Shown here: in pieces, positions 30,504-42,100 of the stretch
Layout of the letters: every line of letters starts with the position of its first letter
How positions within the stretch are numbered: position 1 is the stretch's first letter
From: Mucilaginibacter lacusdianchii
GTDB lineage: Bacteria; Bacteroidota; Bacteroidia; Sphingobacteriales; Sphingobacteriaceae
Assembly: GCF_009770985.1 (NCBI RefSeq)
Contig: NZ_WSRW01000002.1
Coordinates: 620,001 to 684,000, forward strand
DNA: 64,000 nucleotides
Direction: 5' to 3'
Translations under genes and position numbers: made by a program
Notes under the pieces: model-generated
The model's database searches: none
The model's input: the letters and a program-made list of their open reading frames with translations, nothing else
What the model was told of the DNA's origin: nothing

Positions 30504-31394
30504 TTACTTTTGCTGTAAAGCTTCTTTTGCAGACGACCAGCGAATATCCGGGTAACGGCTATTATCCAAGCTGGAATGGTGGGCTGCAAACATACTGTAC
30601 AGGTACTGCGCCTGTTGCCATTTTGGGTAAAGTTCCGTTTCTCCTTCCTGATTTTCTGCCCTCATTTTTTGGTTGTATGCAGAAAACTGCTCCATTGTAC
30701 CGCCGTTTACCAGCTGGAACGGCTCACCATATAACTGCTGACTTAAGGTTGCCAGATCATGAGGGCTTACCTGGAAACTGGCAACACGCAAATATCGCGG
30801 TGACTCGTCATCTAGTGCGGCAGCGGCTGTGAAAGCGGCTGTATCATCTAGTGTGGTAAAATCAATTTTCCAATCTGCTTTACCTTCATAATAGGCAATT
30901 GTGTGGTCTTTGAAATTGAACAGCGGAATGCCATATTGCAGCACATAAGAAAAAGCGCCGTTAAAGATAGAGGTTGCTTTAATGGCACTATCGTCTATTA
31001 CTGTTTTGAATTTTTTACGAAAATCAAAATTACGGTTGTCACCTTCGGATAGCTGTGTATAATCTGTACAAAAGTCGGACGGAATAAAGCGGGGTACACC
31101 GGCCTGCACCGCAGCATTCAAGAGCTGCGATTGAGCAGTGATGATAACATCATCCAATCCTGCCAATGCAGATACCACGCAGGATACGCCGGAACAGGCG
31201 GATTGCAATTGTGATGCATCGGCAAAGTTTGCCTCGACAACTGATACATCGAGATCTTGTAAAGCTTTAACCTTTGCCGGTTCGCTCTCGGCACGGACGA
31301 TAGCCCTTACATTTGCTCCTCTTCCTAACAAGTCCCGGCAGATTTTTTCTCCTAGATTTCCGGTTGCACCTGCAACCAAGATGGTACTTTTCAT
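30504..31394 (-). CDS. NmrA-like NAD(P)-binding oxidoreductase (isoflavone reductase type)
   Basis: 296-residue cytoplasmic protein of the atypical short-chain dehydrogenase/NmrA group. The dinucleotide-binding motif GATGNLG is at 9-15 and the Rossmann fold covers about the first 150 residues. No signal peptide. The substrate is unknown; relatives are sensor proteins or reductases. It follows the Crp-type regulator gene on the same strand after 74 bp, an arrangement in which the regulator often controls the enzyme. It is not part of the xylan machinery as far as I can tell. Confidence 0.85.
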   Translation of the reverse strand: MKSTILVAGATGNLGEKICRDLLGRGANVRAIVRAESEPAKVKALQDLDVSVVEANFADASQLQSACSGVSCVVSALAGLDDVIITAQSQLLNAAVQAGVPRFIPSDFCTDYTQLSEGDNRNFDFRKKFKTVIDDSAIKATSIFNGAFSYVLQYGIPLFNFKDHTIAYYEGKADWKIDFTTLDDTAAFTAAAALDDESPRYLRVASFQVSPHDLATLSQQLYGEPFQLVNGGTMEQFSAYNQKMRAENQEGETELYPKWQQAQYLYSMFAAHHSSLDNSRYPDIRWSSAKEALQQK

Positions 31395-31468
31395 AGTGAT
31401 TTAATATTGATGCGACAAAACTATTCACTATGATGATGCCAAAAACTACCATTTGGTAGTAAATTGAA

Positions 31469-32029
31469 TTAGCGCAGGTTTTTGCGGATACGGCTTAGCG
31501 CATTGGGTGTGATGCCCAGATAAGAGGCCAATTGCTTAACGGAAACATGCTGCATAAAGCCCGGCTTTTGCAGAAATTCGAGGTAACGCTCCTCGGCACT
31601 TAAGGTTTGAAAACGGATAATCTCATCAATCATCCGGATTGCCATAGCTTCCCAAGTTTTGCGTCCGAACTCCTGCCATGCAGGCAACTGATGGTAAAGC
31701 AGTTCCATATCAACCTTATCAATACAAAATAGCTCGGTGGCTTCAATTGCTTCTACGTTAAAGCGGGTAGGCTGCTGTGGATTTAAGCTGGAAATTTCTG
31801 CAAAAAACTCACCTTGCATTACCACCCACGCCGTAAGCTGCACATCCTCACCGTAAAAGAAACGCAGTGCTCCGCTGTTGACGTAATAGTACTGGCTTGC
31901 TATTTGCCCACGCTTGAACAGCAGCTGGCCTTTTTGCAGGGATTTTAAGCGAAATTTCGAAATGACAGTTTGTAAGTCATTTTCGCCAATAATAACTTGC
32001 GTACTGACCAACTTTTTCAGCCCATCCAT
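31469..32029 (-). CDS. Crp/Fnr-family transcriptional regulator
   Basis: 186-residue regulator with a cyclic-nucleotide-binding-like beta-roll (about 25-115: KGQLLFKRGQIASQYYYV...SGALRFFY) and a short helix-turn-helix at the C-terminus (VSVKQLASYLGITPNALSRI, about 158-177). The cNMP pocket lacks the classic RExA motif, as is common in the Bacteroidota Crp-like group, so it may not bind a nucleotide. Probably controls the adjacent NmrA-like gene. Confidence 0.87.
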   Translation of the reverse strand: MDGLKKLVSTQVIIGENDLQTVISKFRLKSLQKGQLLFKRGQIASQYYYVNSGALRFFYGEDVQLTAWVVMQGEFFAEISSLNPQQPTRFNVEAIEATELFCIDKVDMELLYHQLPAWQEFGRKTWEAMAIRMIDEIIRFQTLSAEERYLEFLQKPGFMQHVSVKQLASYLGITPNALSRIRKNLR

Positions 32030-32340
32030 ATTAATTGTATCCTTAAAATATTAACGAGTCCAAAATTAGCAAATAACACAGTAGAGCAAATTGATTCGAG
32101 TTATGTTTCTTAAAACCTTTCTTTGATAAGAATCTGAATTTTTGACTGCGTAGATCACTTACCATTTGAAACTCACTTTTAGCATTTTAAAAGTGCCTTT
32201 GCGGATATCTTTTAAGTACTGCTCTGTTTTCGTAGCCTTTTCCGTTTTGGGAATATAAGCAACAGATCATAAACAATATTGACGGATGCAATGTTAGAAA
32301 ATTACTGAGTAGACAATTATGTCAACTATTCGGCTCATAG
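32030..32340. promoter_or_regulatory. Divergent gap between Crp-type and lipocalin genes
   Basis: 311 bp with no gene. One small inverted repeat is present (CACTTTT 32174-32180 with AAAAGTG 32089+100, that is 32189-32195). I see no defined promoter or RNA. Confidence 0.3.
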
Positions 32341-32907
32341 ATGATGCAAAAAAACAAAATAAATCCATGGATTATCGCAGGTGCGGGTTTAGGCACTGCA
32401 GCACTGGCCGCAGGTTTGGCTTCAACCGCTTGGGTAGGTATACCTAAAGGCGCTAAAGCAGTCCACCCGTTTAATCTTGAGCGTTATCTGGGCAAATGGT
32501 TTGAGATTGCAAGAATGCCGGTTAAGTTTGAAAAGAGCCTACGCGATGTAACCGCCACTTATACGCTGAACACAGATGGCAGCATACGGGTAGATAACCG
32601 GGGCTTTAACGTTAAAGCGGTACAATGGAAAGAAAGCATCGGCAAGGCCAAAGTTTTGGATAATCCTGATGAAGGCAGGTTAAAAGTTTCTTTTTTCGGT
32701 CCTTTTTATGCCGGGTACAATGTGCTGGCTATTGATGAAGATTATAATTATGCGTTGGTTTCTGGTCATAACTTAGAGTATCTATGGCTGCTATCACGCA
32801 CAACTACGATACCTGAAAGTGTTAAAGCAGCGTACTTACAACAGGCAAAGCGTATAGGCTATCAAACAGAAAAGCTAATCTGGACCAGCCATCAAGCTGA
32901 TAACTAG
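32341..32907 (+). CDS. Blc-like bacterial lipocalin
   Basis: 188-residue lipocalin. The first lipocalin motif is YLGKWFEIARMP (about 49-60), and the later Blc-type blocks GPFYAGYNVLAIDEDYNYALV and LWLLSRT are present. Instead of the lipobox of E. coli Blc, this protein has a hydrophobic segment (about 10-32) without a cysteine, so it is probably anchored in or exported across the inner membrane by an uncleaved or Sec signal. Family members bind fatty acids or lysophospholipids and aid envelope maintenance. Confidence 0.9.
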   Translation: MMQKNKINPWIIAGAGLGTAALAAGLASTAWVGIPKGAKAVHPFNLERYLGKWFEIARMPVKFEKSLRDVTATYTLNTDGSIRVDNRGFNVKAVQWKESIGKAKVLDNPDEGRLKVSFFGPFYAGYNVLAIDEDYNYALVSGHNLEYLWLLSRTTTIPESVKAAYLQQAKRIGYQTEKLIWTSHQADN

Positions 32908-32938
32908 CTGTAATAAACTTTGCTTAAAAATAAATTTG

Positions 32939-32967
32939 ACCACCATTATACAACATATGATGGTGGT
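32939..32967. terminator. Possible terminator between lipocalin and receiver genes
   Basis: CCACCATTAT (32940-32949) pairs with ATGATGGTGG (32957-32966) with one G-U/mismatch position and a 7-nt loop. It lies between converging genes. There is no long T-run, so the call is tentative. Confidence 0.4.
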
Positions 32968-32985
32968 TAAATAAGGCGTAGCCGT

Positions 32986-33399
32986 TTAATGGTTAAAATC
33001 TTTTAACATTTCTACAAGCTGTTCGTTGGTTATAGGCTTTGCATAAAAGTTTGATACATCTTTGTAGGATGCCGCTTTCATCTGGTCGGCCCGGTCTATA
33101 GATGAACTGACAATGTAGACCTTTACTTTACTGGTTATTGCAAACTTTGTAAACTCGTCTAAAAACTGCCAGCCATCAAGCACCGGCATATTAATGTCTA
33201 AAAGTATAACAGACGGAAGCGTATCCGGAGTTTCAATAATCGGCCTTAAATACCTGAGCGCCTCCTCGCCATCGCCAAAGCTTATTATCGTATCACACAA
33301 ATTTTGTAAACGGATTTGTTTTGATACCAGGTAAGTAAACATTTTATCATCATCAATGATGCAGGCTATGTTCTGCAGCTTTGTTTTCATACAACTCAA
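32986..33399 (-). CDS. Stand-alone response-regulator receiver
   Basis: 137-residue CheY-like receiver without an output domain. Acidic pocket in IIDDDK (about 14-19), phosphorylated D68 in LLDINMP, and the conserved Lys in FYAKPIT near residue 116. The start overlaps the end of the upstream histidine-kinase gene by 47 bp (or 38 bp from the in-frame ATG at 33390), so translation is probably coupled. It is the likely partner of that kinase. Confidence 0.93.
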   Translation of the reverse strand: MSCMKTKLQNIACIIDDDKMFTYLVSKQIRLQNLCDTIISFGDGEEALRYLRPIIETPDTLPSVILLDINMPVLDGWQFLDEFTKFAITSKVKVYIVSSSIDRADQMKAASYKDVSNFYAKPITNEQLVEMLKDFNH

Positions 33400-34822
33400 A
33401 TCTCACTATAAATGTTGTTCCGCAGTTGGGCGTACTCTCTGCTGATATACTACCGCCCATGGCCTCAACCTGATTTTTAACTAAGAACAAACCCATACCC
33501 CTTGCATCCGGGTGACGGTGAAAGGTTTTATACATGCCAAAAAGCTTGTGCCCATGAAGCGACAGGTCTATTCCCAGACCATTATCTTTTACTTTAAATA
33601 GAATTTGCCTATCAAAGCGTTCAGCCGTAATGCTGATATTTGCCTGCCGGTCAGGATGTTTATACTTAAGGGCATTACTGATCAGATTCATGATCACGCT
33701 TTCCAGGTATGCAGGATGAAACTGTATGCAACAGTCATCCGGAATTGCTAGTGTTATTTCTGCTTCTTCATTTTGAATTGAAGCGGAAAGAATATCAAGT
33801 ACACGCTGAACAGCAGGCTTTAAATGCAAAGATACTTTACCTACCCCCACGTTATCATGCACCTTTACTACTTCGTTTAAATACTCGAGTGTTTCTAAGA
33901 TATTACTCGTATTCTCGTTCAGCATTAATAAGAGTCGCTCTTTTTCCTCTTCATCATGCTCCAGTAATATCATGTCCGTTAACATTTTCATATTACCGGT
34001 ATGCGACCTTAAATTGTGGGAAACTATATGAGCAAAATTCAGGAGCCTGTCATTTTGGCTCTGGATAGTCTCCATGTGCTTTTTTCTTTCTGTAACATCC
34101 TTAATCTGAGAAACAAAGTACATGGGTTGCCCTAATTCGTCTCGAATTAGCGAAACACTCAACATTGCCCAAATAATATAGCCATCAGCATGATAGTACC
34201 GCTTTTCCATATTATAGGACTCTACCTTACCGTCCAGCAGCTCTTGAAGAAGTTGGAGGTCTTTATTCAGATCATCAGGATGTGTGAAATCTTGAAATGT
34301 ATGCTTAAGAAATTCCTGCTCAGTATAACCAAGCATTTTACACAAGCTCAGATTAACCTTAATCCAGCCGCCGGTAAGCGATACAAGTGCCAGGCCTATT
34401 GGTGCAAAGTCAAATGCATTTGTAAAAAGCTTTTCACGTTCCTTTAAAAGGGCTATCACCTCCGCACGCTGCGTAACGTCTTCCAGGGCACCATATATCG
34501 AAGCGCATTCACCTTTATCGCACGTTGCTTGCAAATGGATCCTTACCCATTTATGCTTCCGGGTAATTGGCGTAGTAATTTGAAAAGTTCCTGTTTCAGG
34601 CTCCCCCGAGGCCATCGCTTTACTCAATAATTCCCTAATCTGTTCTGGGTGCTTGCACAAGTTAATGGAATCTTCCAGGTTGGAATCATATTCGTTACCT
34701 ACCTCAAGTATCGATTTAACTATTGGGTTCCAGTAAACCTCCCCTGTCTGAAAATTATGCTCAAAAATCCCCAATCCCACCAATGGAGTAACGCGCTGAT
34801 AAAGCTCAAGTTGTGTTTGCAT
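33353..34822 (-). CDS. Soluble PAS-domain histidine kinase
   Basis: 489-residue kinase with no membrane segment. Two PAS/PAC units (about 10-120 and 130-247, the second ending IKDVTERKKH) are followed by the dimerisation helix with H269 in IVSHNLRS and a HATPase domain (N-box NLISNALKYKHPD; G-box RGMGLFLVKN). The H-box SHNLR is the variant often seen in cytoplasmic Bacteroidota PAS kinases rather than the classic SHELRTP. It overlaps the receiver gene downstream. Input signal unknown. Confidence 0.92.
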   Translation of the reverse strand: MQTQLELYQRVTPLVGLGIFEHNFQTGEVYWNPIVKSILEVGNEYDSNLEDSINLCKHPEQIRELLSKAMASGEPETGTFQITTPITRKHKWVRIHLQATCDKGECASIYGALEDVTQRAEVIALLKEREKLFTNAFDFAPIGLALVSLTGGWIKVNLSLCKMLGYTEQEFLKHTFQDFTHPDDLNKDLQLLQELLDGKVESYNMEKRYYHADGYIIWAMLSVSLIRDELGQPMYFVSQIKDVTERKKHMETIQSQNDRLLNFAHIVSHNLRSHTGNMKMLTDMILLEHDEEEKERLLLMLNENTSNILETLEYLNEVVKVHDNVGVGKVSLHLKPAVQRVLDILSASIQNEEAEITLAIPDDCCIQFHPAYLESVIMNLISNALKYKHPDRQANISITAERFDRQILFKVKDNGLGIDLSLHGHKLFGMYKTFHRHPDARGMGLFLVKNQVEAMGGSISAESTPNCGTTFIVRFELYENKAAEHSLHH

Positions 34823-35155
34823 AAATTATCTAGTATAGGCTAAAATCTGGCATCAAAATAAATTCAAGCATTGCACCAGTAATTAGTTCTGACTTTGGCT
34901 AGCTTTAATATAACTCACTGTAACGGAAAAGTGACATGATAAGTTACAGAGAATTGTTCAAACAGTAAATTTATTTATTGTAAAGAATAACTACATGTGT
35001 AAGTAATTAAAATTTTTAGGCTAGATATTTAGTATAGACACGAAGGTTTCCTGTGATTACATAGGCATTGTCACTTAGGCACAAATAACCGTAAAACAAA
35101 AGCCGCCCTTCATTAAAAGGCGGCTTAATAGTTTAAGTGCTTTACAGTATTTTAT
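34823..35155. promoter_or_regulatory. Kinase leader and PorP downstream gap
   Basis: 333 bp without a gene. It holds the PorP terminator at its right end and a 7-bp inverted repeat CTGTAAC (34918-34924) with GTTACAG (34943-34949) that may be a regulatory site for the kinase gene. Confidence 0.3.
35099..35126 (-). terminator. Terminator of the giant-protein/PorP operon
   Basis: AAGCCGCC (35100-35107) pairs with GGCGGCTT (35119-35126). Read on the minus strand the stem is followed by TTTTG and more T-rich sequence. It lies 30 bp after the PorP/SprF stop. Confidence 0.8.
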
Positions 35156-36079
35156 CTATAGTAAGCTTCGTTGCGCCAGGTTTTGGCCAAAGCGGTAGGT
35201 AAGCGTTATTTCATGGGTATTATTTTTAAAGCTACGGTCGATGTTGTTGGACGCCGTACCGAACTGGTAACTGTAACCCAGCTTAATGGTTTCAAAACTG
35301 AACGATAGTATACCCGACATTTCGTTGTTAGTGCGATAATTAGCACCAATACCCAGTGTTTCTTTCATATACAAGGTAGTCGAGAAATCGGCAATGAACG
35401 GAATGCCCTTGGTATAGGTAGCCAGCATCGCCGGTTTTATTCTTATATCATCGCCTGCTTTACCAAACAGATAAGCACCCGAGAAGTTATAATGACTGCG
35501 GAAATAGCTGTTATCTACCTGCGAGGCATTACCCAACGAACGACTGGTGAATTCCGGTACGGCTACACCCAGGTAATAATGATCGGTATAGTAAAGCACA
35601 CCAAAGCCTATGTTAGGTTTGGTTTCCCGCACATCATTACGAAACTGAGGATCTACCGCATCCAAAGAAGAGTAGTTTGCCACATAACGCCTGATTCCGC
35701 CGTTGAGTGATACAGCCAGATACTGATTATCTGCTAATTGTATAGACTTTGCAAAAAATAAATTAACCTCTGTAAGGTGCTCCACCGCAAAATCATCGTT
35801 CAGCACCGTTAGCCCTGCTGCGCCGTTAATAGATTCGATGGGCAGATTGCCATTGACAATAAAGGTTGCCGGCGAGCCTTCGATACCAGCCCACTGCTTT
35901 CTGAATATGCCGTTTAAAGAACCTGCCTTATCAATTACTGAATAAGCCGGGTTCAGCGGTGTCAGGTTATTAATATACTGTGAGTAGCTGAACAGCTGCT
36001 GCGCTTTAGCCGATGAAAACAGGCTTAGAATAAGCAGGCTGAATAATAGCCTGCTTATGAGTTGTGATAATACTTTCAC
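35156..36079 (-). CDS. PorP/SprF-family type IX secretion membrane protein
   Basis: 307-residue outer-membrane beta-barrel protein with a signal peptide (about 1-26, SSAKAQ) and the family opening FSYSQYINNLTPLNPAY. PorP/SprF proteins are partners of the type IX secretion system and in Bacteroidota are commonly encoded next to large adhesins bearing a type-B C-terminal domain, for whose export and attachment they are needed. That is the case here: the gene lies 41 bp after the 3388-residue protein gene, in the same transcript. Confidence 0.95.
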   Translation of the reverse strand: MKVLSQLISRLLFSLLILSLFSSAKAQQLFSYSQYINNLTPLNPAYSVIDKAGSLNGIFRKQWAGIEGSPATFIVNGNLPIESINGAAGLTVLNDDFAVEHLTEVNLFFAKSIQLADNQYLAVSLNGGIRRYVANYSSLDAVDPQFRNDVRETKPNIGFGVLYYTDHYYLGVAVPEFTSRSLGNASQVDNSYFRSHYNFSGAYLFGKAGDDIRIKPAMLATYTKGIPFIADFSTTLYMKETLGIGANYRTNNEMSGILSFSFETIKLGYSYQFGTASNNIDRSFKNNTHEITLTYRFGQNLAQRSLL

Positions 36080-36120
36080 TGATTATATTTTTATGATTAT
36101 CTCTGATCTGATTACCTGAT

Positions 36121-39100
36121 TTAATATTTTAATACGAACCAGCCGGTTTTACGCTTGCCTTCATATTGCAAGATGAAGAAGTAGGTGCCGGGCTGCTGCA
36201 TCTGATTGTTAATATTCGATTTGCCGTCAAACACCCTTGAACTGTTATCGTATCCTTTAATCTCAAATATTTTTACACCGTTACGGTTAATTACCGTCAC
36301 ATTGTTATTTGGATGGTCTTGGATACCCTCAATATAAAGGAAGTCGTTTACACCGTCGCCGTTTGGAGATACTGCCTGACGCACCACAATCTCGTTACCG
36401 CCATTTGCATCATTTACTTCTACGTTTTCCACCACAGTATTAGCAGCCAGATAATTGGCGTTTCCTTCCTGCGATGCAGTAACACGGGTAGTTCCAATTC
36501 GGTTAGCCTTCAGTGTATGGCCATCCAGCGAGGCAATCAGCGGATCGGCCACTGTAAAGCTTACCGGCAGACCTGAAGATGCTCTAACTACGCTTAAGTC
36601 ATATTGACCCGTTACACGGTTCAATGCCGGTATTGATGCAAAATCGATAGTCTGTTTAGCTTTGTTTACAGTCAATCGTTGTGTTACCGGTTGGGTAATG
36701 GCATAGTTACCGTTTGCCGGCGCACTGGCGGTGATATTAGCCATACCTGCTCCTATAATATGCACCTTACCGTTAACTATTGTAGCTACACTGGTATTAT
36801 CACTGCTATAAACAACAGGTTCGCCGCTGCCAAGTGTTGCACCCGGATTTAGATCTGCATCACCGTAAGTTGCTTGCAGTGGCCTGCTAAACACAATGCT
36901 AAGATTGGCTGGTGTAATGGTTAAAACACCTTTGTTGTAAACAATGCTGTAATTGTTTGATGCAGCACCAGATGCAATGATATCATACATACCCACACCG
37001 GTTGTAGCATTTGCTGTTGTATTGATAACCGGCTGTGTACTTAAGCTGGCTTGTGTATCATTATTCACAAAGCCGCTGTAGCTTACGGTCAGAACCGGAT
37101 TGCTTGCGCCATAAGTACGGGTCTTATTATCGGCTGTAATAGTTAACGGCGCTTTGTTTATGGTTAGCGTACCTTTAGTGTACACGATATCGTAATTGCT
37201 GGACACCGCACCACTTGCCATAATATCATAGCTGCCCGCACTTGATTGCGCTGTACCTGTTGTTGTAACCACAGGCTGTGCACTTAAATCAGCTTTTGTA
37301 TCGCCATGTAAGAAGCCGGTGTAATTTACAGTCAGTTGAGGATTAGCCTCTCCATAGGTTTTGCTTTGGTTAACAGCTGCAATGGTTAACTGTGCTTTGC
37401 CGATTGTTAAGGTTCCTTTACGGTAAGTGACATTGTAATTGTCAGATACCGCTCCGGTTACCGTAATATCGTAGCTACCCACTGCTGAATTTTGGTTAGC
37501 AGCAGTACGCGCCACTGGCTGAGCAGTTAACTTTGTGGCATCCTCACCATTTACAAAACCACTATAGTTCACTGTCAGCTCGGGGTTGGCCTCGCCGTAA
37601 TGTTTGGTTTTATTATCAGCGGTAATTACCAGCTCTTTTTTGCCGATGATGAGATTATTGCCCGCATAAGTAAGCGCGTAGTTATTGTTTAAAGCTAACG
37701 TACCTTGTTTAATAGCATAAGTACCTGTTTGCTCACCTGCTTCGCGAATCAGTAAACCGGTAAAGGTATCCTGACCAACCAGCGCACCGCTGCTAACGGT
37801 ATAAGTTAACGCAGGATCAGCATCACCATAGGTTTTACTTTGTGCATTTGCCGTTATGGTGATAGCCTTTTTGCCTATGCTTAAATTTGCAGCCTGATAA
37901 GTAAGCACATAGTTATTGCTTAATGCTAAAGTGCCTTGTTTAATAGCATAGGTACCTACATTCTCACCAGCCTCACGGCTTAGTGAACCATTAAAGGCAT
38001 CTGTACCCACCAAACTACCTGCGCTAACACTATAAGTCAAGGCTGGATCCGCTTCGCCATAGGTTTTAACTTTAGCTGCGGCCGTTACCGTAATGGCTTT
38101 AGTACCAATGGTTAGGTTTGCGCTATTATAAGTCAGATTGTAATTATCATTTAGTTTAAGCGTGCCTTGCTTGATGGCATAAGTCCCAGCATTTTCGCCT
38201 GCCTCGCGTGTTAAGGTTCCGGTAAAGGCGTCACTGCCTTTTAATGAACCGCCGGAGATGCGATAAGTTAAAGCCGGATCGGCGTCGCCATACGTTTTAA
38301 TTTTTGTTGCGGCGGCAATGGTAATATCAGCCTTGCTTACCGTTAACTCATGAACAACATTTTGCGCTGCAGTATAATTTGCATTTGCTGCTTGTGATGC
38401 AGTGATATTTGCTTTACCTGCACCAACAATATGTATGCTGCCATTCACAATAGTAGCTACAGCCAGGTTATCACTGCTGTAAGTAACCGGTACAGCTGTA
38501 TTACTGCTGGTTGCCCCGGCCGCAAAATCAGCGTCACCGTAAATTTTGGTCGGCAAGGCCGCAAAAGTAATGGTTTGCGATGCCTGCTCAATGGTCAAAT
38601 CAGCACCCACGTAAGTGAGGTTATAATTATTACTCAGCGCCAAAGTACCTTGCTTAATGGCATAGGTGCCTGCCGCCTCCCCTGCCACGCGGGTAAGTGA
38701 ACCGGTGAATACATCATTGTTTGCCAGTGAACCACTGCTGATGCTGTAAGTTAGCGCCGGATCGACCTCGCCGTAAGATTTAGTTTTCGCCGCGGCCGCA
38801 ATGCTAACAGCACGCTGTGTAATGGTTAAATTAGCCGGCGTGTAAGTTATGGCATAGTTGTTACCTGCGCTCAGGGTTCCTTGCTTAATAACGTAACTGC
38901 CTGCGTTTTCACCCGGCTCTCTGGTCAGGCTACCAATAAAGCTGTCGCCTGTAATTAAGCTTGGAGTTACAGTATAAGTTAACGCCGGGTCAGCCTCGCC
39001 GTAGGTTTTGGTTTTGATATTTGTTGCAACTGTGATTGCACGAGCGTTGATCGATAAATCAGCGCCTGTATAAGTAAGAGAATAATTACTGTTCAAAGCA

Positions 39101-42100
39101 AGGGTACCCTGTTTAATTGTATAGGCTCCTACATTTTCTCCCGACTCGCGTGCCAGCGAACCGCTAAACGTGTCGCTTCCTTTTAAAGTACCCGCAGTTA
39201 TCTCGTAGGTTAATGCCGGATCTGCCTCGCCATAGATTTTCGCTTTGGTTTTAGCTGCAATCACAACAGCTGCTTTGTTCACTACCAACTCACGTACCAC
39301 ACTTTGCGCAGCAGCGTGATTAGCATCTGCTGCTTGCATGGCGGCAATGTTAGCTGAGCCAGCGCCAATAATCTGTATTTTTCCATTAGCTATTTTAGCT
39401 ACGGCCTCATTGTCGCTGCTGTAAGTAATGGCAGTAGTATTATTCGTACTGGTTGCGCCTGCTGTGAACTCGGCATCTCCGTAGGTTTTGGCCGGTATAG
39501 TGGCAAATATAATCACCGGAGTAGCTTGCCCGATAGTTAAGTTAGCACCCACAAAGGTCAGCGCATAATTGTTGCTTAATGCTAAAGTACCTTGCTTAAT
39601 TGCATAAATACCTGCGGCTTCCCCTGCCTCGCGGGTTAAGGAGCCGGTAAAAGCATCGTTACCAGCCAATGAGCCGCTTGTTATGCTGTAACTTAGTTCT
39701 GGATCAGCCTCACCATAAGCTTTTGCTTTAGCTACCGCAGTTATGGTGACAGGTCTTGACTTAATGGTTAAATCTGCATCGGTATAAGTTAGGGTATAAT
39801 TACTACCGGCTGTTAAAGTACCTTGGTTGATAGCATAGGTGCCTACATTTTCGCCGGTAATACGGTTCAATGCACCACTAAAGTTATCGCCACTTAGCAA
39901 AGTACCGCTGGTCACAGCATATGCCAGTGCGGGTTCGGCATCACCATATATCTTGCTTTGTGCAGTAGCCGCGATCGCAATAGTTCTAGGATTAACGGTC
40001 AGGTTCTGGCTCACATCGGTAGCGGCACTGTAGTTTCCATCAGCGGCCTGTGATGCGGTTATTTTAGCAGAACCTGCGCCTGTGATATGAATTTTACCGT
40101 CCACAACAGTGGCAACGGCTGTATTATCACTGCTGTAAGTGATGGCTGTAGTATTATTGGTACTACTAGCACCTGGTGCAAAGTTGGTATCACCGTAAGT
40201 TTTAGCCGGTAAAGCGGCAAAAGTGATAACCGGCTGAGCGGCCGTTACTGTAAGAGTACCGTTTACATAGGTAATCTCATAGTTGGCAGCCACTGCACCA
40301 CTTGGCGTAATAGTATAAGTGCCCACCGGCGAGCCAGCCATTGCAATTGTGGTAGCGGTAGCCGGGGTTGTCAAATTTGCTTTAGTCTCGCTGTTTACAA
40401 AACCGTTGTAAGAAACCGTTAACACCGGATTTGCCTGACCGTATATTTTAGACTGATTATCGGCAGTTGCAGTAAGCGCCGCCTTTTTAACAGTCAGATT
40501 AGCTGGCACAAAGGTGAGCGCATAGTTGGCATTTGCTGTTAGTGATCCTTGCTGAATAGCATAAGTGCCTGCATTTTCACCAGCCTCGCGACTTAAAGCA
40601 CCACTAAGAGCATCACCCGTTACTAGTGAGCCGCTGGTAATGCTGTAATCCAAAGCTGGGTCGGCCGCGCCGTAGGTTTTGCTTTGAGCATTGGCAGTTA
40701 CCATAAGCGCTTTAGCATTAATGGTGAGTGTTTGCGGCACATCCTGTGCAGCTGAGTAACTTCCGTTACCGGCCTGACTTGCAGTTATCGTAACCGTACC
40801 CGCTTTATGGATAGTTACCGTTTTACCGCTAACAGATGCGATAGACGCATTGCTACTGGTATAATTTACGGTCAGCCCGGAAGAGGCAGATGCACTTAAA
40901 TCAAAAGCAGCGTCGCCATAAGTTTTGGCAGCCAATGCATTAAAGGTAATGGTTTGCGCCACAATTGGGGTGCCATCTACCAATACGCTAGCTGTGCTTG
41001 CAACATTATTTAAAGTAAGCACTGCATTGTTGCCTGCGGCATCGGTAATTGTACTACCGTTTAACACCAGGGTACCTATCGCAATGCCATCCAAATCTTT
41101 ATCTGTTGCTTTTACAGTATAACGATAGGTCTGCGCAGACGTTCCGGAACCGGATACATACTGCGCCATTACTGTACCACCGGTATTTAACGTGACAGAA
41201 AGGTACGGTATACCACCCAACTGACTTACTATAGTATTTTCAGAAAAATTAATTTTAAAATCAAGGTTTTGACCGGCTATATAAGTTCCGTTTGCCGGTA
41301 CGTTTACCGAAGCAATTACCGGTGCGGTTACATCGATGGTAAACGTATTGGTATTGCTGTTTGCACTGGTATTACCAGCTGCATCAGTTGCAGTGGCGTA
41401 AACCGTATGGCTACCCGCTGCCAGAGCAGCTGGTTGGGTTTTATTCCAATTGCCAGTTCCGCTTACTGTAGTGGTACCGATTGAAGCGCCGTCTACATAT
41501 ATCGTCACAGTCGAATTCGCCTCGGCTGTTCCGCTGTAAGTAGGTGTACTAGTTGCCAGTATACTGCCGTTAGCTACCGTAACTACTACCGGTGCAGGTG
41601 GCAACTGAGTGTCGAACGTTAACAAAGGGGTTGCGCCTGCGCCGCCGTAATTACCTGCGGCATCTGCGTAACTGCCTGCAGCAACCGTGATACTGGCTGT
41701 GCCGTTATTTACACCTGCAACAGGCGTAAAGGTTGCAGTTCGGATTAACCCTGAGCCGGAAATGGCGCTGAGCGTACCACCGGATACTACAACATCGCCG
41801 CTTGCTCCGCTCCAGGTGAACGTAGCGCCCGGATCTTCACTGAATGTGAAGGTAATTATAGCCGTTTCACCAGCTTTTAATAATGCTTTGTTACTGCTGA
41901 TAGCTAATGTAGGTGCCGTTCTATCAACTATAAAGGTATTGGTATTACTATTAGCACTTTCGGCATTACCGCTGATAACGGCTTTGGCATACACGCTATG
42001 GCTACCATTCACCAAGTTGGCCGGCTGCGTTAAACTAAAATTACCGCCGGTTGCCGTTGTGGTACCAATAGATAAACCATCTACATACACGGTAACCGTT

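Noticed and set aside
36411..40956. CRISPR-like or non-coding tandem repeat
   Set aside because: The repeats are 230-250 bp, diverged, and stay in one reading frame as protein modules.
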